Counted from the first letter of the stretch, positions 1 to 9,351 are shown. The stretch: DNA of 64,000 nucleotides from Affinundibacterium amnicola (GCF_014284275.1 NZ_JACOFU010000003.1:372001-436000), one strand, 5' to 3'. Notes: a model not told the origin generated them from the letters alone. Program-made: numbers and translations.

Positions 1-554
1 GTTAATAAGGGGCGTACTTCGCGGTCGAAATAGGATTTAACCCAAGCGCGTTGGGCTTCGGTTCTTTCGGTGTGGCGTAATAAATGTATGCCTTTGCGTG
101 ATAGCGCTGGCAAGATATCTTGATTTAAGACTTCATATTGCCGGATTTCCAGCGCATGGCATTCTTTGTCTATGCGTCCCATCATGCTAGTGAATGCGGC
201 GTGTTGGGCAAGCTGACCATCGATGGTATTTTGCGCCAACAAGCTCGCTACTCTAACTTCAAAGAACTCATCCAAATTACTACCAACAATACACAAATAC
301 TTTAGACGCTCTAACAAAGGAATACTTTTGTCTTCTGCTTGCGCCAATACACGCCAATTAAAAGCGATCTGTGAGGTTTCTCTGTCTAAATAAATGGCGG
401 AACGTGATAATCCCCAAGCTGCCATTAATGCTGATTCACTATCACTTGTCGCTTTATGGCTCACGGTACCGCCTGTTGGAATAGAGGAACTTGCATTAAC
501 CTCGATTGCTTCTGTCGTGTCAATGACATTATTTGTGACATCAGGATTCATCAT
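1..554 (-). CDS. ppk1: polyphosphate kinase Ppk1, N-terminal part (cut by window edge)
   Basis: Ppk1 makes inorganic polyphosphate from ATP. Reading the minus strand from the ATG at 552-554 gives an open frame of about 184 residues that runs off the left edge. After a variable, Ser/Thr-rich leader of some 45 residues it shows the Ppk1 N-terminal domain: an initial YLDRETSQIAFNWRVL block, then PLLERLKYLCIVGSNLDEFFEVRVASL, split here as PLLERLKYL and NLDEFFEVRVASL. The family equivalent is NRELSWLxFNxRVL and NLDEFFMVRVAGL. The catalytic histidine and C-terminal domains lie outside the window. A second in-frame ATG at 549-551 is also possible. The gene faces pstS and has its own minus-strand PHO box 85 bases upstream, so phosphate-starvation control is likely. 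Confidence 0.93.
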   Translation of the reverse strand, partial: MMNPDVTNNVIDTTEAIEVNASSSIPTGGTVSHKATSDSESALMAAWGLSRSAIYLDRETSQIAFNWRVLAQAEDKSIPLLERLKYLCIVGSNLDEFFEVRVASLLAQNTIDGQLAQHAAFTSMMGRIDKECHALEIRQYEVLNQDILPALSRKGIHLLRHTERTEAQRAWVKSYFDREVRPLL

Positions 555-638
555 TGCGATTTTGATTTTGATCTAATGGTAAAGACGGTGTTTGGCACGG
601 GGGCGTACTAAACTTTGCAAAGATTGTAGTTATCTATT

Positions 639-656
639 GTGACAAGTTTGTGACAG
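639..656 (-). promoter_or_regulatory. PHO box for ppk1
   Basis: On the minus strand this reads CTGTCACAAACTTGTCAC: two 7-base halves (CTGTCAC, TTGTCAC) separated by 4 bases, matching 15 of 18 positions of the E. coli PHO-box consensus. Ten bases further downstream on the minus strand is TACAAT (628-623), at the spacing expected for a PhoB-dependent -10 element. PhoB and PhoR are encoded in this window. Confidence 0.75.
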
Positions 657-697
657 AATTATTTCATTAAATCAAATATTTCATAGATCAATAAAGT

Positions 698-715
698 CTG
701 TCATATTCTTGTAAT
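698..715 (+). promoter_or_regulatory. PHO box for pstS
   Basis: CTGTCATATTCTTGTAAT holds one perfect half (CTGTCAT) and one weaker half (TTGTAAT) with the standard 4-base gap. Ten bases downstream TAAAGT (726-731) can serve as the -10 element. It sits about 125 bases before the pstS start, so the transcript would carry a leader of about 100 bases. Confidence 0.72.
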
Positions 716-838
716 AATGGGCTAGTAAAGTTCGCCTCATGTTATTTCAGTGCACAAGCAACATGCTTAATTCTTGAAGTTACATATCGGTTTATAGATA
801 GATTTATAGATTTGTTTTCCCAATTACATGAGGTCAAT

Positions 839-1882
839 ATGCAATTTAATCGTATTGTTAAGTCTTTAGTCATGGCGGCTGGTGCTGCATTGGCTTTTTC
901 GTCTGTGCACGCTGCTGAAGTCACTGGCGCTGGCGCGACTTTCCCTTACCCAATCTATGCTAAGTGGGCAGATGCTTACAAAAAAGCAACGGGAAATACT
1001 ATTAATTATCAATCCATCGGTTCTGGTGGCGGTATTAAACAGATCAAGGCTAAGACAGTTGACTTCGGCGCGACAGATATGCCGTTGAAGATAGAAGACT
1101 TAAACGCAGACGGCATGATGCAGTTCCCTGCGGTTATCGGTGGTGTGGTACCAGTGATTAATTTGGAAGGTATCGCTCCAGGTCAATTGAAGATGACTGG
1201 TGAAGTGTTGGCGAAGATTTATATGGGTACGGTCACTAAATGGAATGCTGCAGAAATCGCTGCGATTAATCCAGGTGTGAAATTGCCAGCAGAAGACATT
1301 ACTGTTGTGCACCGTTCTGATGGTTCTGGTACGACATTTATCTGGACTGACTATTTGTCTAAAGTAAGCCCAGAATTTAAATCCACAGTTAGTTCTGGCA
1401 CTGCGGTTAAGTGGCCAGTAGGCTTGGGCGGTAAAGGTAATGAAGGCGTTGCCGCAAACGTACAACGTATCAAGGGTTCTATCGGTTATGTTGAGTATGC
1501 TTATGTTAAGCGTAACAAAATGATCCATACACAAGTGAAAAATCTGGATGGTCAATTTGTACAGCCAGATGATGCGAACTTTAAAGCAGCTGCTTCTGGT
1601 GCTGATTGGGCGAAAACACCAGGTATGGGTGTGATCTTGACGAATCAAGCTGGTAAAGCAACTTGGCCTATCAGTGGTGCAACTTTCATCTTGTTACATA
1701 AAGTGCCAGCGAATGCAGCGAACACACAAGAAGTTGTTAAGTTCTTTGACTGGGCGTTTGCAAATGGTTCTGTAATGGCAACTGAATTGGAATATGTTCC
1801 ATTGCCAGCGGATGTCGTTAAATTGATTCAAGCGAGCTGGAAAGCAAGTTTGAAAGATGCATCTGGTAAGGCTTTGTATTAA
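839..1882 (+). CDS. pstS: phosphate ABC transporter, periplasmic phosphate-binding protein
   Basis: PstS captures phosphate in the periplasm and hands it to PstCA. The chosen ATG follows ATGAGGTC at a normal ribosome-site distance. A longer frame from 812 would add nine residues before a good signal peptide (MQFNRIVKSLVMAAGAALAF, cleavage after HAA). The mature part has the family signatures GAGATFPYPIY near its start, a GSGGGIKQI phosphate-binding loop, the DFGATDMPL segment and HRSDGSGTTFIWTDYL. The product is 347 residues, normal for PstS. It is the first gene of pstSCAB-phoU, behind a PHO box, and separated from pstC by 153 bases containing a hairpin. Confidence 0.97.
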   Translation: MQFNRIVKSLVMAAGAALAFSSVHAAEVTGAGATFPYPIYAKWADAYKKATGNTINYQSIGSGGGIKQIKAKTVDFGATDMPLKIEDLNADGMMQFPAVIGGVVPVINLEGIAPGQLKMTGEVLAKIYMGTVTKWNAAEIAAINPGVKLPAEDITVVHRSDGSGTTFIWTDYLSKVSPEFKSTVSSGTAVKWPVGLGGKGNEGVAANVQRIKGSIGYVEYAYVKRNKMIHTQVKNLDGQFVQPDDANFKAAASGADWAKTPGMGVILTNQAGKATWPISGATFILLHKVPANAANTQEVVKFFDWAFANGSVMATELEYVPLPADVVKLIQASWKASLKDASGKALY

Positions 1883-1917
1883 TCAGTTTGTGTTGATTAT
1901 TGTGAAGTAAATGACGT

Positions 1918-1948
1918 CAAACATCCCGACTCTTGGTTGGGATGTTTG
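1918..1948 (+). other. hairpin between pstS and pstC
   Basis: A perfect 10-bp inverted repeat, CAAACATCCC / GGGATGTTTG, with an 11-base loop, 36 bases after the pstS stop. No T-run follows it, so it is not a standard intrinsic terminator. More likely it stabilises the 3' end of a pstS transcript or partly attenuates readthrough, which would give more PstS than membrane components. Confidence 0.55.
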
Positions 1949-2035
1949 CATATAAAAAGTAAAAAAATATCTACTCCAGCTTAGAACTCTTCATCTTCGT
2001 TAGTCAGGGATGAAATACAGGAAGATAGTCAAGTG

Positions 2036-3013
2036 ATGACAAGCACTCAAACAACTCAAACAATTGCGCATAGTTCGACTATGCGAAAACAGAAATTGCA
2101 AGATTTTCTGTTTCATAAATTGACCTTTAGCTTTGCGCTGATGGTTTTATTAGTCTTGGTCGGTATCGTTGTATCTTTGTTTTACGGCGCATTGCCGGCG
2201 ATGAAAGAATTCGGATTCGCCTTTATTACCACAGTAGAGTGGGATCCAATCAATGATAAATACGGTGGCATGATTGCTATCGTCGGTACCTTAGTAACTT
2301 CAGGTATTGCATTATTAATCGCTTTTCCTATTAGCTTCGGCATCGCATTGTTTTTGACTGAGATTTGCCCAGTTTGGCTGAAGCGCCCGCTCGGTACAGC
2401 TGTGGAATTGTTGGCAGGTGTTCCTAGTATTATTTATGGCATGTGGGGGCTATTTATTTTTGCGCCATTTTTTAGTGCATGGGGCCAACCGCTTCTGGCT
2501 AGTACTCTGGGTAAGTTGCCCGTAGTGGGCGTGCTTTTTTCTGGCTCAATGATCGGTATTGGTGTGTTAACCGCAGGCATCATTCTCGGAATTATGATTA
2601 TTCCTTTCATCGCTTCTGTGATGCGTGATGTGTTCGAAATTGTCCCGCCTGTGTTGAAAGAGTCTGCTTATGGATTAGGTTGCACTCGTTGGGAAGTGGT
2701 GCGCAAAATTGTTTTGCCTTACACCAAAGCAGGCGTTATTGGTGGTGTGATGTTGGGCTTAGGGCGTGCCCTTGGTGAGACGATGGCAATTACCTTTGTC
2801 ATTGGTAATGCGCATAAATTACATTGGTCACTTTTCGCAGGCGGAAATAGTATTGCCTCTAGCTTAGCGAATGAATTTGCAGAAGCCGAATCTGAGTTGC
2901 ATGTCGCCTCATTATTCTTATTAGGCTTAATCTTATTTGTCATTACATTTGTGGTGTTGGCATCTGCAAAATTGCTGTTACTTGGCATGAAAAGAAAAGA
3001 AGGTGTGAAATGA
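2036..3013 (+). CDS. pstC: phosphate ABC transporter permease PstC
   Basis: PstC is one of the two inner-membrane permease subunits for phosphate import. After a short cytoplasmic N-terminus there are about six hydrophobic segments, starting near residue 30. The permease EAA loop reads [21 protein letters not shown] around residue 215, followed by [18 protein letters not shown], a highly conserved PstC segment. Length is about 325 residues, as usual. The start could be this ATG or the GTG three bases earlier; the AGGAAG ribosome site at about 2019 suits either. The stop codon overlaps the pstA ATG by four bases (ATGA), so the two are probably translationally coupled. Confidence 0.96.
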   Translation: MTSTQTTQTIAHSSTMRKQKLQDFLFHKLTFSFALMVLLVLVGIVVSLFYGALPAMKEFGFAFITTVEWDPINDKYGGMIAIVGTLVTSGIALLIAFPISFGIALFLTEICPVWLKRPLGTAVELLAGVPSIIYGMWGLFIFAPFFSAWGQPLLASTLGKLPVVGVLFSGSMIGIGVLTAGIILGIMIIPFIASVMRDVFEIVPPVLKESAYGLGCTRWEVVRKIVLPYTKAGVIGGVMLGLGRALGETMAITFVIGNAHKLHWSLFAGGNSIASSLANEFAEAESELHVASLFLLGLILFVITFVVLASAKLLLLGMKRKEGVK

Positions 3014-3870
3014 CCCAAGCTGCTGTGAATTCTGTTTATAAGTCGCGTTTGCGCAAACATAAAATTGGTATTTTCTTCTCGACCGCTGCGATGGCATTGG
3101 GTGTGTTTTTCTTGATGTGGATTCTGCTGACTTTGGTCACAAAAGGTTTAGGCTCATTGAGTTGGGAAGCAATTACAACGGCAACGCCTGCACCAGGTGA
3201 GGAAGGTGGTGGTTTAGCGAACGCCTTACTGGGTAGTTTAATGATGGTGGGTTTCGCGACCTTGATCAGTACGCCGATCGGCATACTTGCAGGTATCTAT
3301 TTGGCAGAATATGGTGAGAAAAATTGGTTCAGTGATTTGACCCGTTTCGTCACGGACATTATGTTGTCTGCACCTTCTGTGGTGATTGGTTTATTTGTAT
3401 ATGCAATCTATGTCGCTCACATTAAACACTTCTCCGGTTGGGCAGGTACATTAGCAATTTCTTTGATTGCGATACCGGTGGTGGTGCGTACTACTGACAA
3501 TATGTTGGCATTAGTGCCGACAAGCTTGCGTGAAGCGGCATTTGCACTCGGCGCTCCACGTTGGAAAGTCGCTTTATTCATTCGTGTGAAGGCAGTGAAA
3601 GCAGGTATTTTGACTGGTGTATTGCTGGCCGTGGCACGTATTTCTGGTGAAACAGCACCTCTGCTTTTTACTGCCTTGAACAATCAATTTATTAATACGG
3701 ACATGAATAAGCCGATGGCTAATTTACCAGTGGTCATCTATCAGTTCGCTATGAGCCCTTACGATAATTGGCGCGGCCTTGCATGGACGGGTGCCTTGCT
3801 GGTGACCTTTAGTGTCTTAGCGTTGAATATTCTGTCACGTACTGTATTCGCACAAAAAGTGCATAAATAA
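3010..3870 (+). CDS. pstA: phosphate ABC transporter permease PstA
   Basis: PstA pairs with PstC to form the inner-membrane phosphate channel. The protein has a long first membrane helix (residues about 15-45), an AYGE-type loop (GIYLAEYGE), [14 protein letters not shown] and the permease EAA loop [19 protein letters not shown] followed by [14 protein letters not shown], typical of PstA. At 286 residues it has normal length. It overlaps pstC by four bases and is followed after 16 bases by pstB. Confidence 0.96.
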   Translation: MTQAAVNSVYKSRLRKHKIGIFFSTAAMALGVFFLMWILLTLVTKGLGSLSWEAITTATPAPGEEGGGLANALLGSLMMVGFATLISTPIGILAGIYLAEYGEKNWFSDLTRFVTDIMLSAPSVVIGLFVYAIYVAHIKHFSGWAGTLAISLIAIPVVVRTTDNMLALVPTSLREAAFALGAPRWKVALFIRVKAVKAGILTGVLLAVARISGETAPLLFTALNNQFINTDMNKPMANLPVVIYQFAMSPYDNWRGLAWTGALLVTFSVLALNILSRTVFAQKVHK

Positions 3871-3886
3871 TTTAGAGCTGAACATC

Positions 3887-4672
3887 ATGATTCCAAATAC
3901 AAAACCTGTAGTAGAGCAAAAAGCTTGCATAGAAACGAAGAATTTGAATTTCTATTATGGAAGTAATCGTAGTCTGCAAGATGTGAATTTGAAAGTTTAT
4001 GATAAAAAAGTGACTGCGTTTATCGGCCCTTCTGGCTGTGGTAAATCGACTTTGTTACGTACTTTTAATCGTATGTATGACTTGTACCCAGGTCAAAAGG
4101 CTGTTGGTGAAATTATTTATAACGGTCAAAACATTTTGTTGCCAGGTCAAGATATCAATATGTTGCGCGCCAAAGTTGGTATGGTCTTTCAAAAGCCAAC
4201 ACCGTTCCCGATGTCAGTCTATGACAACATCGCGTTTGGTGTTCGCTTGTACGAAAATCTGTCTAAAGGCGAGATGGATGAACGTGTCGAATGGTCATTG
4301 AAAAAAGCCGCTTTGTGGAACGAAGTAAAAGACAAATTGAGTAGCAGCGGTTTAAGTTTGTCTGGTGGTCAGCAGCAGCGTTTGTGTATCGCACGTGGTG
4401 TTGCGGTTAAGCCAGAAGTATTGCTGCTGGATGAACCAACTTCCGCGCTTGATCCCATCTCGACAGTGAAGATTGAAGAGTTGATTAATGAGCTGAAAGA
4501 AGACTACACCATCGCTATCGTGACGCACAATATGCAACAAGCGGCACGTTGTTCCGATTACACCGCCTATATGTATTTGGGCGAGTTGGTCGAATTTGGT
4601 GAGACAGATAATATCTTTATGAACCCAGTGCGCAAAGAAACCCAAGATTACATTACCGGGCGTTTTGGCTAA
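3887..4672 (+). CDS. pstB: phosphate ABC transporter ATP-binding protein PstB
   Basis: PstB is the ATPase that drives PstCA. Visible motifs are Walker [10 protein letters not shown] (about residues 48-56), a Q-loop in [19 protein letters not shown], the signature [14 protein letters not shown], Walker [16 protein letters not shown] and the switch histidine in [14 protein letters not shown]. The C-terminal ETDNIFMNP and [10 protein letters not shown] are diagnostic for PstB. Length 261 residues is normal. The order pstS-C-A-B-phoU is the standard one. Confidence 0.97.
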   Translation: MIPNTKPVVEQKACIETKNLNFYYGSNRSLQDVNLKVYDKKVTAFIGPSGCGKSTLLRTFNRMYDLYPGQKAVGEIIYNGQNILLPGQDINMLRAKVGMVFQKPTPFPMSVYDNIAFGVRLYENLSKGEMDERVEWSLKKAALWNEVKDKLSSSGLSLSGGQQQRLCIARGVAVKPEVLLLDEPTSALDPISTVKIEELINELKEDYTIAIVTHNMQQAARCSDYTAYMYLGELVEFGETDNIFMNPVRKETQDYITGRFG

Positions 4673-4728
4673 TTGTAGCGAACACTTTGCAGATACCATT
4701 GACGATCAATCAGAATTCAGGAGCTACT

Positions 4729-5463
4729 ATGACAGGCGAACATTCATCGAGTCAGTACAATCACGATTTAGAAGCAATCCGTTCCCAAGTGTTATTAATG
4801 GGCGGTTTAGTTGAAAATCATTTTCAGGATGCGATGTCTTGCTATCGCACCGGCAATAGCGAACACGCAGCAGCGGTTGTTAAATCGGACGAAGAAGTCA
4901 ATCGTTTAGAAGTGATGCTGGACGATATGTGTAGTCACTTAATCGTCAAACGTCAACCAGCGGCTAACGATTTACGCACTGTGATGGCAACCGGTAAAGT
5001 GATTACCGACTTGGAACGCATTGGCGATGAATCAACAAAAATTGCGCGCATTGCGCAAGAGATGATGAATAAAAATCGTAGTAATGCAATGTTCAGTGGT
5101 TATGAAACTGTACGCGTTTTGGCCAATAGCGTTGGGCAGATGTTGCATCAATCTTTGGATGCATTCGCGCGTCATGACGATGCTAAAGCTGTGCAATTAA
5201 TCGCATTTGATGAAATCATTGACAGCGATTTCCGCTCGATCATGCGTAATTTGATTACGTTTATGATGGAAGATCCAGGCACGATTTCTTTTGCACTTGA
5301 TGCTTTATGGGTAGCAAAAGCGATTGAACGGATTGGTGACCATGCAAAAAATATTGCTGAACACACGATCTACATCGTTGAAGGACGCGATATCCGTCAC
5401 TCCGACTACGTCGCCAGCAAGCAAGAGAAAAATTCGCAAGAGAAAAATTTACCTCAAGCTTAA
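4729..5463 (+). CDS. phoU: phosphate signalling regulator PhoU
   Basis: PhoU links the Pst transporter to the PhoR kinase and keeps the Pho regulon off when phosphate is plentiful. The ATG was chosen because CAGGAG lies about 8 bases upstream; the frame is open from 4687 but the extra 14 residues do not resemble PhoU. The 244-residue product is all-helical with the two PhoU repeats, each carrying a metal-site motif: DLERIGDESTKIARIA near residue 100 and AIERIGDHAKNIAEHTIYIVEG near 205. The C-terminal tail is Lys/Gln-rich with a repeated SQEKN. Confidence 0.96.
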   Translation: MTGEHSSSQYNHDLEAIRSQVLLMGGLVENHFQDAMSCYRTGNSEHAAAVVKSDEEVNRLEVMLDDMCSHLIVKRQPAANDLRTVMATGKVITDLERIGDESTKIARIAQEMMNKNRSNAMFSGYETVRVLANSVGQMLHQSLDAFARHDDAKAVQLIAFDEIIDSDFRSIMRNLITFMMEDPGTISFALDALWVAKAIERIGDHAKNIAEHTIYIVEGRDIRHSDYVASKQEKNSQEKNLPQA

Positions 5464-5486
5464 TTTAGGTTGAGGCTTATTCTCAG

Positions 5487-5524
5487 ACTCGCATGCGGCC
5501 CAGTTTATTGGAACTCATGCGAGT
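5487..5524 (+). other. hairpin between phoU and phoB
   Basis: A 9-bp inverted repeat ACTCGCATG / CATGCGAGT encloses a 20-base loop in the 134-base gap after phoU. There is no T-run, so a role as a terminator is uncertain; it may mark the 3' end of the pst-phoU transcript or partly separate phoBR expression from it. Confidence 0.45.
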
Positions 5525-5597
5525 GCGAGCGTTGCGAGATTCTTAGGCGCACCGCGTACAATCTCGATTAATGAAACAAATAAAATAATAAAGCCCT

Positions 5598-6287
5598 ATG
5601 TCAGTTGATAAAACCACGATATTGATCGTAGAAGATGAGCCTGCGATTAGTGAGTTGATTAGTTTTACTTTGCGTGCAGCAGGTTGGAATACCGTCGCCG
5701 TTGGAAATACGGCAGAAGCTTGGGAATTTTTACAGCATCGCACGCCACAATTAATTTTGCTCGACTGGATGTTGCCAGATCAAAGCGGTCTGCGCCTGCT
5801 ATCTAGAATCCGCTCTGATCGTAACTTCAATGAAATGCCAGTCATTATGTTGACTGCAAAAAGCATGGAAGAAGATAAGATTTCAGGTCTTGATCATGGC
5901 GCTGATGATTACATCACCAAGCCATTCTCACCGCGTGAATTGACGGCGCGTATCAAAGCGATGTTGCGTCGTAAGAGTCCAGAACACGCGCAAACCAGCT
6001 TAGTGATCGCCAATGTGCATTTAGACCCGGTCAGTTGCACAGTCAAAATTGATGATAAGAAAATTGAGATTGGACATGCAGAGTACAAGTTATTGAAATT
6101 CTTCATGGCACACCCTGAACGGGTATTCTCACGTAGTCAATTACTGGATAAAGTTTGGGGTGACCACGTAGTGATTGAAGAACGTACTGTTGACGTACAT
6201 GTGCTTCGTTTACGCAAGGTTCTGAAGAATGCGGAAGGATTAATCAAAACGATCCGTAGTGTTGGTTACATGCTGTCAGAAAAGTAA
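5598..6287 (+). CDS. phoB: phosphate regulon response regulator PhoB
   Basis: PhoB binds PHO boxes when phosphorylated by PhoR. The receiver domain (residues about 6-120) has the acidic pair EDEP, the phosphoacceptor Asp in LLDWMLPDQSG and the conserved Lys in ITKPFSPREL. The C-terminal winged helix (about 130-229) has KLLKFFMAHPERVFSRSQLLD, VWGDHVVIEERTVDVHVLRLRK and the terminal GYMLSEK. Length 229 matches the family. It lies directly downstream of phoU and upstream of phoR; its likely targets are the two PHO boxes between ppk1 and pstS. Confidence 0.97.
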   Translation: MSVDKTTILIVEDEPAISELISFTLRAAGWNTVAVGNTAEAWEFLQHRTPQLILLDWMLPDQSGLRLLSRIRSDRNFNEMPVIMLTAKSMEEDKISGLDHGADDYITKPFSPRELTARIKAMLRRKSPEHAQTSLVIANVHLDPVSCTVKIDDKKIEIGHAEYKLLKFFMAHPERVFSRSQLLDKVWGDHVVIEERTVDVHVLRLRKVLKNAEGLIKTIRSVGYMLSEK

Positions 6288-6374
6288 TCGCTATTAATTC
6301 TATAGTTTTGTTACCGCTTGTCTTATCATGACTGAGATATTCTTTCTCAGTCACTCATTTTGAATCACTCCATA

Positions 6375-7673
6375 ATGCGCCCACATCTTGTTTTTTGGAT
6401 TTCAGCCGCTGTCCGTATGACAATCATTCTGGCCTTGTCTGCCGTCGCTACTTATTTTTTTGGCGTGGTGACAGGCTTGGTATTAGCGCTATTTAGTATG
6501 ATCGCTTTGATCGTCGTGCAATTGCAATACCTACTTAACTTGTCCGACTGGCTGGATAATCCAAATAGCGCGCGCTTGCCTGATGGTTGGGGGGCGTGGA
6601 CAGAAATTTTTTCACGCCTATATAAGCTTCGCCGTGGCGATGAAAAGAATCAATCTGAATTGGCTGAATGGCTGGCACGTTTTCGACAAGCGATGACCTT
6701 GTTGCCAGATGGTTTGGTGATTATGGATGACGTGATGTTTTTGGAATGGTGTAATCCCATCGCTGAACATCACTTGGGCTTGGATTTGTCGCGAGATAAA
6801 GGAATGCGTGTAACGAATTTAGTTCGTACGCCTGAGTTTATTGATTATATTATTCTTGGTCGCTATGAGACACCACTCACATTATCATTGCGCGATAGAA
6901 AATTGATTGTGCATGTGATTCCTTTTGAAAATCGCCGTCAAATTTTGGTCACGCATGACATTACCGAATCAGAGCGGATTGATATGATGCGTCGCGATTT
7001 TATTGCAAATGCTTCGCATGAGTTGCGCACACCATTAACCGTAATTAATGGTTTTCTTGAGATCGCGTCTATGCAGCCAGATATGGAAGTATCCATTCGA
7101 TCTTCGCATGTCAAGTTGATGATAGAGCAGGGCGAGCGTATGCAACGATTGGTGGAAGATATGCTGACCTTAAGTCGCCTTGAGTCCACGGAATTTAAAG
7201 TCCGTACAGAACATATCGATATGCATTTAATGTTGCGCCACATTTGCCAAGAAGCACAGGCTTTGTCTGCTGGCAGACATCAAATTAGCTTGGAATTCGA
7301 CGGTCCCGATATCCAGGGAAGCAGTGATGAAATCCGTAGCGCGATCAGCAACTTGGTGACGAACGCGGTACGTTATACGCCAGAGCATGGCGAAATTAAG
7401 TTAATCTGGAAAAACACGCCACAAGGACCAAAGTGTGTGGTGCAAGACAATGGAATTGGCATTAGTCAAGAACACATTTCACGTTTAACCGAACGCTTTT
7501 ATCGCGTCGATAAAAGTCGTTCTCGAGAGACACAAGGTACAGGTCTAGGATTGGCGATTGTGAAACATGTGCTGATTCGTCATGACGCGCAATTGATGAT
7601 TGAATCCAGCGTCAATGTTGGTAGTAAGTTCTGCGTACAATTTCCAGCGCGAGCCGTAGCAATTGCTGCTTAA
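6375..7673 (+). CDS. phoR: phosphate regulon sensor histidine kinase PhoR
   Basis: PhoR phosphorylates PhoB in low phosphate. The N-terminus has two closely spaced membrane helices (about residues 8-60) with almost no periplasmic loop, as in known PhoR, followed by a PAS-like region (LLPDGLVIMDDVMFLEWCNPIAEHHLGL). HisKA contains ANASHELRTPLTVINGFLE with the phosphorylated His near residue 215. The ATPase part has NLVTNAVRYTP, VQDNGIGI, FYRVDKSRSRETQGTGLGLAIVKH. No clear ribosome site is seen; an in-frame TTG at 6360 would add five residues and is a real alternative start. Confidence 0.95.
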   Translation: MRPHLVFWISAAVRMTIILALSAVATYFFGVVTGLVLALFSMIALIVVQLQYLLNLSDWLDNPNSARLPDGWGAWTEIFSRLYKLRRGDEKNQSELAEWLARFRQAMTLLPDGLVIMDDVMFLEWCNPIAEHHLGLDLSRDKGMRVTNLVRTPEFIDYIILGRYETPLTLSLRDRKLIVHVIPFENRRQILVTHDITESERIDMMRRDFIANASHELRTPLTVINGFLEIASMQPDMEVSIRSSHVKLMIEQGERMQRLVEDMLTLSRLESTEFKVRTEHIDMHLMLRHICQEAQALSAGRHQISLEFDGPDIQGSSDEIRSAISNLVTNAVRYTPEHGEIKLIWKNTPQGPKCVVQDNGIGISQEHISRLTERFYRVDKSRSRETQGTGLGLAIVKHVLIRHDAQLMIESSVNVGSKFCVQFPARAVAIAA

Positions 7674-7873
7674 TTTTGATGGCCTTCGTCTTCGATGGGC
7701 TTGATAATATTGGTAACTGGTTTTTTAGTTCTGCTATTGCTCAGCTAGACCAAATTCATATTAAAGCGACACTTTCTTTTCTCTCCTAATGTAGTTCTTT
7801 CAGCGACTTCTTTTCTCTCAGAGGATTGCCGTTGGCGTTTAGTCCTTATACAATGCGGTGAAGGAGAACGCCT

Positions 7874-8572
7874 ATGTTTCGTGTCATGTTAGTTGAGGAC
7901 GATGAACGCCTCGCCAGTTTAATTATCGAATATTTACAAGCCTATGAATTCGCCGTGGATTTGGTGTCACGCGGGGATTTGGCTTTGGCACATTTCCAAT
8001 CGACCTCGCCAGACATGGTCGTGTTAGATTTGATGTTGCCGGGTTTAGATGGCATGGTGGTATGCCGTCAGATTCGTGAAATTAGCCGTGCGCCGATCTT
8101 AATCCTGACCGCTCGTGAAGACTCATATGATGAGGTTTCTGCACTTGAGCAAGGTGCTGATGATTTTGTCAGTAAGCCAGTACAACCAAGAATTTTGCTG
8201 GCGCGCTTGCGAGCGCTGGTTCGACGTATTCCAGGTGCCGCTAATGTCAGTAATGCTGCAGATATTGATACATTGCAATTCGGCGCATTATCGATTTCCC
8301 GTAGTGATCGTCTGGTACATTGGCGTCAGCAAGTCGTTGATCTTTCTAACACCGAGTTTAAATTATTGATGGTGTTGGTTGAATCACCCGGCAAAGTATT
8401 ATCGCGTGATGATATCTTGAAGAAAATGCGAGGTATTGAATTTGATGGACTAGATCGTAGTATCGACAACTTGATTTCACGTTTGCGCCGTCGTTTCGAT
8501 GATCAAAATTCTGAGAAAATTAAAACAGTATGGGGTGAGGGCTATTTGTTTTCTCCCTCTGCATGGGAGTAA
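7874..8572 (+). CDS. OmpR-family response regulator, RstA-like
   Basis: A DNA-binding response regulator. The receiver has VEDDERLASLI, the phosphoacceptor Asp in VVLDLMLPGLDG near residue 55 and the Lys in FVSKPVQPRILLARL. The winged helix contains NTEFKLLMVLVESPGKVLSRDDIL and IEFDGLDRSIDNLISRLRRRFDD, a sequence typical of RstA rather than PhoB or OmpR. AAGGAGAACGCCT precedes the ATG. Its likely partner kinase, RstB-like, starts 3.3 kb further on the same strand, beyond three opposite-strand genes that are plausible targets. Assignment to RstA is from remembered family sequences. Confidence 0.88.
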   Translation: MFRVMLVEDDERLASLIIEYLQAYEFAVDLVSRGDLALAHFQSTSPDMVVLDLMLPGLDGMVVCRQIREISRAPILILTAREDSYDEVSALEQGADDFVSKPVQPRILLARLRALVRRIPGAANVSNAADIDTLQFGALSISRSDRLVHWRQQVVDLSNTEFKLLMVLVESPGKVLSRDDILKKMRGIEFDGLDRSIDNLISRLRRRFDDQNSEKIKTVWGEGYLFSPSAWE

Positions 8573-8583
8573 GTCTCAAGAGT

Positions 8584-8609
8584 TGCGCTGATCGTTTATT
8601 CGATCAGCG
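8584..8609. terminator. hairpin at convergent gene ends
   Basis: A perfect 10-bp stem GCGCTGATCG / CGATCAGCGC with a 6-base loop lies where the response-regulator gene and the opposite-strand gene ending at 8596 meet; it overlaps the last codons of the latter. No T-run is present on either side, so it is a candidate for a weak bidirectional terminator or 3'-end stabiliser only. Confidence 0.45.
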
Positions 8610-9351
8610 CGATGATCGCTAAAGGGCTGGTACGTGTGTGTATCTGCCCTTTTTCTATTTTTGGACTTGTTTGGGTAAATGCAGGAACATTACCGGGGGC
8701 ACCAAAGATCACATTACTGGTTTTGAAATGATGTGGGCTATCTGGCCATAAACCTGAATTTTCCGTCAAAGCCAGATTGGTACTTTGCGTTAAGTATTTA
8801 AATTCTACTGTGGCGGCTGCATCTTTTTTAGCAAACGCGAATCGCACACCAATGCAACGTTTTCCACGATACGCCGAGGGATCAATATACGCTTGATAGC
8901 CTAAAGTTTGCTCACAGGCGGCGCGAAGATCTGCTAGTTCATAAATGCCATCTGCTCTTAGATTAATACTAGTTCTAAAACGAAATCCTGCCTGTCCTTC
9001 TTTTTGATTAATGACGAGCTCTGCGTTGTCATCATAAGCGGCTTTTAATAAAGGCAGGGAAGCACGCCCGAGTGCATCAAGTGGTAAGTCAAGGTGAGTC
9101 GTTTTTCCTAGAATGTGTAATTTGAGCTGATCAATTGAAAGCGACTTATCCGTTGGTACAACTTGTAATTGGAGTTGAATGAGATTTTTTGCTTTGCTAT
9201 ATTTTTCAAACCAAAGCATCGTTTTATAGGCATCCCGATAGCTCATCCATTCAGCATCTTTTGTACGTATTGCTTCGCCAGCAGACTGCGCTAATGCATG
9301 GTGTGCAAAAGTCAGTGTGAGAAGAGCGAAGAGTGCGTTACGGAGTTTCAC
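8596..9351 (-). CDS. exported protein of unknown function in the Rst cluster
   Basis: The 251-residue product starts with a signal peptide (MKLRNALFALLTLTFAHHALAQ, cleavage after ALA or AQS) and is otherwise soluble, so it is probably periplasmic. I do not recognise a family with confidence. Visible features are a segment RASLPLLKAAYDDNAELVIN, a region resembling a carbohydrate- or ligand-binding beta sandwich, and three cysteines, two of which (AACEQ and GKRCIG) could form a disulphide. It follows the MipA-like gene by 51 bases on the same strand, so the two are probably cotranscribed. It ends against the RstA-like gene in a convergent arrangement. Confidence 0.7.
   Translation of the reverse strand: MKLRNALFALLTLTFAHHALAQSAGEAIRTKDAEWMSYRDAYKTMLWFEKYSKAKNLIQLQLQVVPTDKSLSIDQLKLHILGKTTHLDLPLDALGRASLPLLKAAYDDNAELVINQKEGQAGFRFRTSINLRADGIYELADLRAACEQTLGYQAYIDPSAYRGKRCIGVRFAFAKKDAAATVEFKYLTQSTNLALTENSGLWPDSPHHFKTSNVIFGAPGNVPAFTQTSPKIEKGQIHTRTSPLAIIALIE

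Noticed and set aside
394..576. A 60-codon plus-strand frame at the left edge
   Set aside because: It is antisense to the start of ppk1, which is clearly coding on the minus strand.
1100..1648. A 182-codon minus-strand frame
   Set aside because: It lies wholly within pstS and has no ribosome site or recognisable composition.
7674..7873. Possible terminator for phoR around GATGGCCTTCGTCTTCGATG
   Set aside because: The self-pairing is short and imperfect, with no usable T-run at the right distance.
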